Source of the DNA: CAZDRX01 sp964508225
GTDB taxonomy: Bacteria; Patescibacteriota; Gracilibacteria; Peribacterales; Peribacteraceae
Reading direction: 5' to 3'
NCBI GenBank assembly: GCA_964508225.1
Contig: CAZDRX010000021.1
Coordinates: 1 to 19,015 of the forward strand
Length of the DNA: 19,015 bases
The notes beneath the pieces were generated by a model. The model saw only the letters and a list, made by a program, of their open reading frames with translations. It was not told where the DNA came from and ran no database searches. Every line of letters begins with the position of its first letter. The stretch's first letter is position 1. Positions 15,976 through 19,015 of the stretch are shown piece after piece. A program made the translations under genes and the position numbers.

Positions 15976-17217
15976 CTAGACCTTCAGCTTCTCGCGGAGC
16001 ACGTACCACTGCTGTGCGATGCCGAAGAGTGTGGAGATGCCCCAGTACAGTGACACGGCCGCCGGGAACTTGATGGCGAAGAAACCGATCATGAGCGGCA
16101 TGACGTAGGTCATGACGGTCTGCTGATCGAGCTCGGGAATCCAGGACTTCTTGCCCTGCGGTTTCACGACGATCTCGTCTGACTTCTTCTTGTTTTTCGC
16201 CATCATCATCTTCATCTGGATGAACTGCAGGAGGACGAGGAGCGGCGGCATGATGTACACGCTCGGCAGCAGAAGATCGAAGCCGAGGAACATGTGGCCG
16301 AAGAATCCGGACGGAAGATTCAGATACGTCGAGTACAGGAGGTGCCTGCTCGTCTCGACCGAGACGCCGTTCTTGATGACGAAGAAGAGTCCGATGAGAA
16401 TCGGCAGCTGAAGCAGTGTCGGGAGACAGGACTGCAGGGGATTGATGTTCATCTCCTTCCAGAGCTTCATGGTCTCCTCCTGCACGCGCGTGGCGTCGTT
16501 CGGATACTTCTTCTTGATCTCCTCCATGCGCGGCTGCAGCATCTGGAGTTTGCGCTGGCCTTCCAGTGCGTGCTGGTTCGGGATGAGGAGTACCAGCTTC
16601 ACGACGAGCGTGAGGAGGATGATGGCGAGACCGAGGTTGTGGCTCGGCACCCACGATGCGATGAAGATGAGTCCGTTGAAGAGCGGCTTCGTGACGAACG
16701 TGCGGAAGAGCTTCGTGAAGAAGCCCGGCTCGACAATGGAGAATCGGATGGTGGCGCGGTTCTCGGGGTTGCCCGCGGCGAAGCCCTCAGGGAGATCGAG
16801 ACTCGCCTCGTACATGCCGTTCTTCTCGAGAAGCGCATACTTCCACGCCGCGAGGTTCACGCGCTCACTGCCCTTGGCTTTCACTTCGGGAAGCTCGACA
16901 CACGGGGTGGCTGACTGGTTCGCCATGAGATCGGTCTTCACTTCAGCTCCGTTCTGCGTATCGATGTAGCCGATATCCACGGGCGGCTGAGGGCAGCGCT
17001 TGGGCAGCGGGAGTGCTTTGTCCGTCTGGTTCGCGATGATGACGATCGGATCATTGCCCACACTCACCGTCGCGTCCTCCATCTTGAGGGTCACCGTCGG
17101 AACCGTGTTCGTGTCCTTCGGGAAGAAGTACCCGAGGGCGTAATTCGTCACGAGGAACAGGGCGACGAACGTCAGGATGAACTCGATGGTAGATGCCTTC
17201 TTGATAGGTTCGGTCAC
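15976..17217 (-). CDS. yidC: YidC/Oxa1 membrane protein insertase
   Basis: YidC inserts and folds membrane proteins, alone or with Sec (413 aa). TM1 is residues 11-31, followed by an external domain of about 150 residues, smaller than E. coli P1. The conserved insertase core runs from about 180: TM2 (GLAIILLTLVVKLVLLIPN), a cytoplasmic hairpin (LQMLQPRMEEIKKKYPNDATRVQEETMKLWKE in part), TM3 (NPLQSCLPTLLQLPILIGLF) and C-terminal helices with FPAAVSLYW (384-392). At the groove position where relatives have a conserved Arg (R366 in E. coli) this protein has Lys207. The GTG start overlaps the rnpA stop by 4 bases (GTGA), so translation is probably coupled. There is no lipobox-like start. Confidence 0.95.
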   Translation of the reverse strand: MTEPIKKASTIEFILTFVALFLVTNYALGYFFPKDTNTVPTVTLKMEDATVSVGNDPIVIIANQTDKALPLPKRCPQPPVDIGYIDTQNGAEVKTDLMANQSATPCVELPEVKAKGSERVNLAAWKYALLEKNGMYEASLDLPEGFAAGNPENRATIRFSIVEPGFFTKLFRTFVTKPLFNGLIFIASWVPSHNLGLAIILLTLVVKLVLLIPNQHALEGQRKLQMLQPRMEEIKKKYPNDATRVQEETMKLWKEMNINPLQSCLPTLLQLPILIGLFFVIKNGVSVETSRHLLYSTYLNLPSGFFGHMFLGFDLLLPSVYIMPPLLVLLQFIQMKMMMAKNKKKSDEIVVKPQGKKSWIPELDQQTVMTYVMPLMIGFFAIKFPAAVSLYWGISTLFGIAQQWYVLREKLKV

Positions 17218-17573
17218 GCGGAGAGGGAGGAAAGAAGCCGACGGGCGTCCTGGAGGAGCTCGTCGAAAGGTGCAGTCAGGCTAGAGGAACGGGGGAGGAG
17301 GATCAACTGTACTACGACCTCTTTGGGTGATTCGGATACGGCAAGGCGGAGAGCCTCCCTGCAGCGGCGGCGCATGCGGTTCCGGCGCACGGCAGACTTG
17401 TCGAGCTTGGCGGAGGTCACGACGCCCACGAAGACCGCAGGAGGGGTGGTCACAGGCAGCGTACGGGGCAGCCCGCGCATGAACCTCGCCTGCACGTGCT
17501 TGCCCTTCCAGAGCATGCCTTTGGTTTTCACACGCTCGCAGACTTTGCGGCCGGAGAGACGGGAGAGGCGCAT
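17214..17573 (-). CDS. rnpA: Ribonuclease P protein component
   Basis: This is the 119-aa basic protein subunit of RNase P, which helps the RNA subunit trim tRNA 5' leaders. The family signature is SAVRRNRMRRRCREALR (60-76), the RNR motif that contacts RNA. The N-terminus (MRLSRLSGRKVCERVKTKG) also fits, with R/K-rich FMRGLPRT before the central strand. The frame is open 31 codons further upstream, but ATG 17573 matches family length. It is also six bases after a TATGCT -10 box, so the message appears leaderless. It overlaps yidC by 4 bases in an operon. The usual neighbour rpmH is absent; gatC stands divergently in its place. Confidence 0.93.
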   Translation of the reverse strand: MRLSRLSGRKVCERVKTKGMLWKGKHVQARFMRGLPRTLPVTTPPAVFVGVVTSAKLDKSAVRRNRMRRRCREALRLAVSESPKEVVVQLILLPRSSSLTAPFDELLQDARRLLSSLSA

Positions 17574-17579
17574 GCCTAC

Positions 17580-17585
17580 AGCATA
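17580..17585 (-). promoter_or_regulatory. Probable -10 box of rnpA-yidC
   Basis: TATGCT on the minus strand ends six bases before the rnpA ATG, giving a leaderless start. The sequence where a -35 should lie (about 17603-17608) does not match consensus. Confidence 0.45.
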
Positions 17586-17618
17586 GCGCGTGGACTTACG
17601 TCGTGCCTCGTTCTCGTC

Positions 17619-17624
17619 TATCCT
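17619..17624 (+). promoter_or_regulatory. Probable -10 box of gatC-gatA
   Basis: TATCCT ends nine bases before the gatC ATG, so any leader would be 0-3 nt. The -35 regions of this and the rnpA promoter would overlap in the 33 bp between the two -10 boxes. Confidence 0.4.
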
Positions 17625-17633
17625 CTGCACGCC

Positions 17634-17930
17634 ATGACGACCCTCACGACCGCACAGGTGCTCCACATCGCCAAGCTGGCACGCTTGGAGCTCACGTCAG
17701 AAGAAGTAAACAAAATGACAAAAGAACTTAGCTCGATCCTGGGGTACATCGAGATGTTAAATGAAGTAGACACAAGCACGGTGGAACCGACAGCACAGGT
17801 CACGGGCATCACGAACGCACTCCGCGAAGACACCGTGATCCCGAGCGAGGCCAAACCCGACGCTCTCCTCGAGTGCTCGGCGCTTCCGAAGTCCGAACAC
17901 CAGATTCAGGTTCCTCACGCGCACGGATAA
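17634..17930 (+). CDS. gatC: Asp-tRNA(Asn)/Glu-tRNA(Gln) amidotransferase subunit C
   Basis: GatC (98 aa) is the small scaffold subunit of GatCAB, which converts misacylated Glu-tRNA(Gln) and/or Asp-tRNA(Asn) to the correct amidated form. The typical pattern is clear: VLHIAKLARLELTSEEVNKM near the N-terminus, ELSSILGYIEMLNEVDTSTVEPT in the middle, and LREDTVIPSEA followed by a C-terminal strand that wraps GatA. The frame is open 46 codons upstream but ATG 17634 matches the family start and the -10 box. Its TAA is immediately followed by the gatA ATG. Confidence 0.95.
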   Translation: MTTLTTAQVLHIAKLARLELTSEEVNKMTKELSSILGYIEMLNEVDTSTVEPTAQVTGITNALREDTVIPSEAKPDALLECSALPKSEHQIQVPHAHG

Positions 17931-19015
17931 ATGCTCTCCTCCCTCACCATTTCGCAGGCACACGAGAAGCTGAAGAAGAAGGAGATCTCCTCCGTGGAAC
18001 TCACGCAGGCGTGCATCGAACGGATCGAATCCGTGGACAAGAAGCTCAATGCGGTCGTGCACCGCAATTTCGACCGAGCCCTAGAGGAAGCCAAAAATGT
18101 GGATAAGACCGGGATCACCGACGCGCCGCTCTCCGGCATCCCGTATCTCGCGAAAGATGTGTACTGCGAAGCGGGCGTACCCACGACAGGTTGCTCAAAC
18201 ATGCTGCGAAAGAAAGATTACATTCCCCCGTTTGATTCCACGACGACGAAGAGGCTGAAAGCGAAAGGCGCAATCTCGATCGGGAAGACGAACACGGATG
18301 AATTCACGATGGGTGCCTCCACCGAAACCTCGTGTTACGGCGTGACGAGGAATCCATGGGATACGACGCGCGTTGCCGGAGGTTCTTCCGGCGGATCTGC
18401 GGCGGCCGTCGCCGCGGATGAGGCGATCTTCGCGCTTGGCACCGATACCGGCGGATCCATCCGGCAACCTGCCGGATTCTGCGGCATCACGGGCATCCGT
18501 CCGACGTACGGACGCACGAGCCGCTACGGCGTCATGAGTATGGCGAGCTCGCTCGACACGATCGGTCCGATGGGGAAGTCGATCGAGGATCTCGCCATTA
18601 TTCTCGAAGCGATTGCAGGCAAAGATGTCATGGATGGCACGACGTCCGACAGGCCGGTGGAACCGTATCGCTCCCTCCTGAAAAAAGACGTGAAAGGATT
18701 GAAGATCGGCCTCCCGAAAGAATATTTCATCGAAGGAATCCGGCCTGACTGCGAGCAGGCTATCCGTGACGCCGCAGAAACTCTGAAGCAACTGGGCGCA
18801 ACGATCGTGGATGTCTCACTGCCTCACACGAAGTATGCGGTCGCGACGTACTACGTGCTGTGCCCGAGCGAGGTGAGTTCGAACATGGCACGCTACGACG
18901 GGCTCCGGTTCGGACACACGGTAGCCAAGCCCGCCGACCTCGTGGACTACTACAAGCGCGCACGCAGTGAAGGCTTCGGCGCGGAAGTGAAGCGGCGCAT
19001 CATGATCGGAACGTA
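17931..19015 (+). CDS. gatA: Asp-tRNA(Asn)/Glu-tRNA(Gln) amidotransferase subunit A (partial)
   Basis: GatA is the glutaminase subunit of GatCAB; it releases ammonia from glutamine for GatB. The frame stays open to the window edge: 361 codons of an expected 480 or so. The amidase-signature triad is present: Lys75 (PYLAKDV), Ser152 in GGSSGGSAAAVAA and nucleophile Ser176 in GTDTGGSIRQP. The start codon abuts the gatC stop (TAAATG) with no Shine-Dalgarno, so translation probably depends on termination of gatC. gatB is not in the window. Confidence 0.96.
   Translation, partial: MLSSLTISQAHEKLKKKEISSVELTQACIERIESVDKKLNAVVHRNFDRALEEAKNVDKTGITDAPLSGIPYLAKDVYCEAGVPTTGCSNMLRKKDYIPPFDSTTTKRLKAKGAISIGKTNTDEFTMGASTETSCYGVTRNPWDTTRVAGGSSGGSAAAVAADEAIFALGTDTGGSIRQPAGFCGITGIRPTYGRTSRYGVMSMASSLDTIGPMGKSIEDLAIILEAIAGKDVMDGTTSDRPVEPYRSLLKKDVKGLKIGLPKEYFIEGIRPDCEQAIRDAAETLKQLGATIVDVSLPHTKYAVATYYVLCPSEVSSNMARYDGLRFGHTVAKPADLVDYYKRARSEGFGAEVKRRIMIGT

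Overview
The window looks like the chromosome of a GC-rich (roughly 58% by eye) Patescibacteria/CPR bacterium, possibly Peregrinibacteria-like. This placement is inferred from the gene mix: an SLH S-layer protein with no close relative I recognise, a 23S rRNA gene with no 16S beside it, rpoB without rpoC, short leaderless genes, and standard use of TGA as stop. No phage, IS, CRISPR or tRNA signature was seen.

Layout. Positions 1-83 (-) are the 5' end of 23S rRNA, running off the left edge. Positions 84-402 (-) are its leader, with a strong promoter (375-402) and a terminator that competes with a long antiterminator hairpin (277-350). Position 527-715 (+) is a 62-aa unknown. Positions 809-5804 (-) hold rpoB, a 90-aa unknown and an Fe/Mn superoxide dismutase, each with its own promoter. 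A FemAB-type aminoacyltransferase (+, 5889-6839) converges on a 1428-aa SLH protein (-, 6975-11261), with one terminator facing each way between them. Positions 11262-12183 have no convincing gene; they hold an AT-rich, palindrome-dense patch and an attenuator-like fold. A possible 53-aa membrane peptide (-), cysS and class I fructose-bisphosphate aldolase follow. A fatty acid desaturase (+) is divergent from the aldolase and abuts yidC. rnpA-yidC (-) is divergent from gatC-gatA (+); gatA is cut by the right edge.

How the genes work together. Most are core information-processing and envelope genes: transcription (rpoB), ribosome (23S), tRNA maturation and charging (rnpA, cysS, gatCA), membrane insertion (yidC), cell wall (FemAB-type), S-layer, lipid modification (desaturase), glycolysis (aldolase) and oxidative defence (SOD).

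Two start-site patterns recur. Several genes have a -10 box only 6-9 nt upstream of the ATG, implying leaderless mRNAs. The genes with a leader lack a Shine-Dalgarno purine tract and instead carry a CCCCC run before the start. The most striking single element is the apparent transcription attenuator ahead of 23S rRNA.
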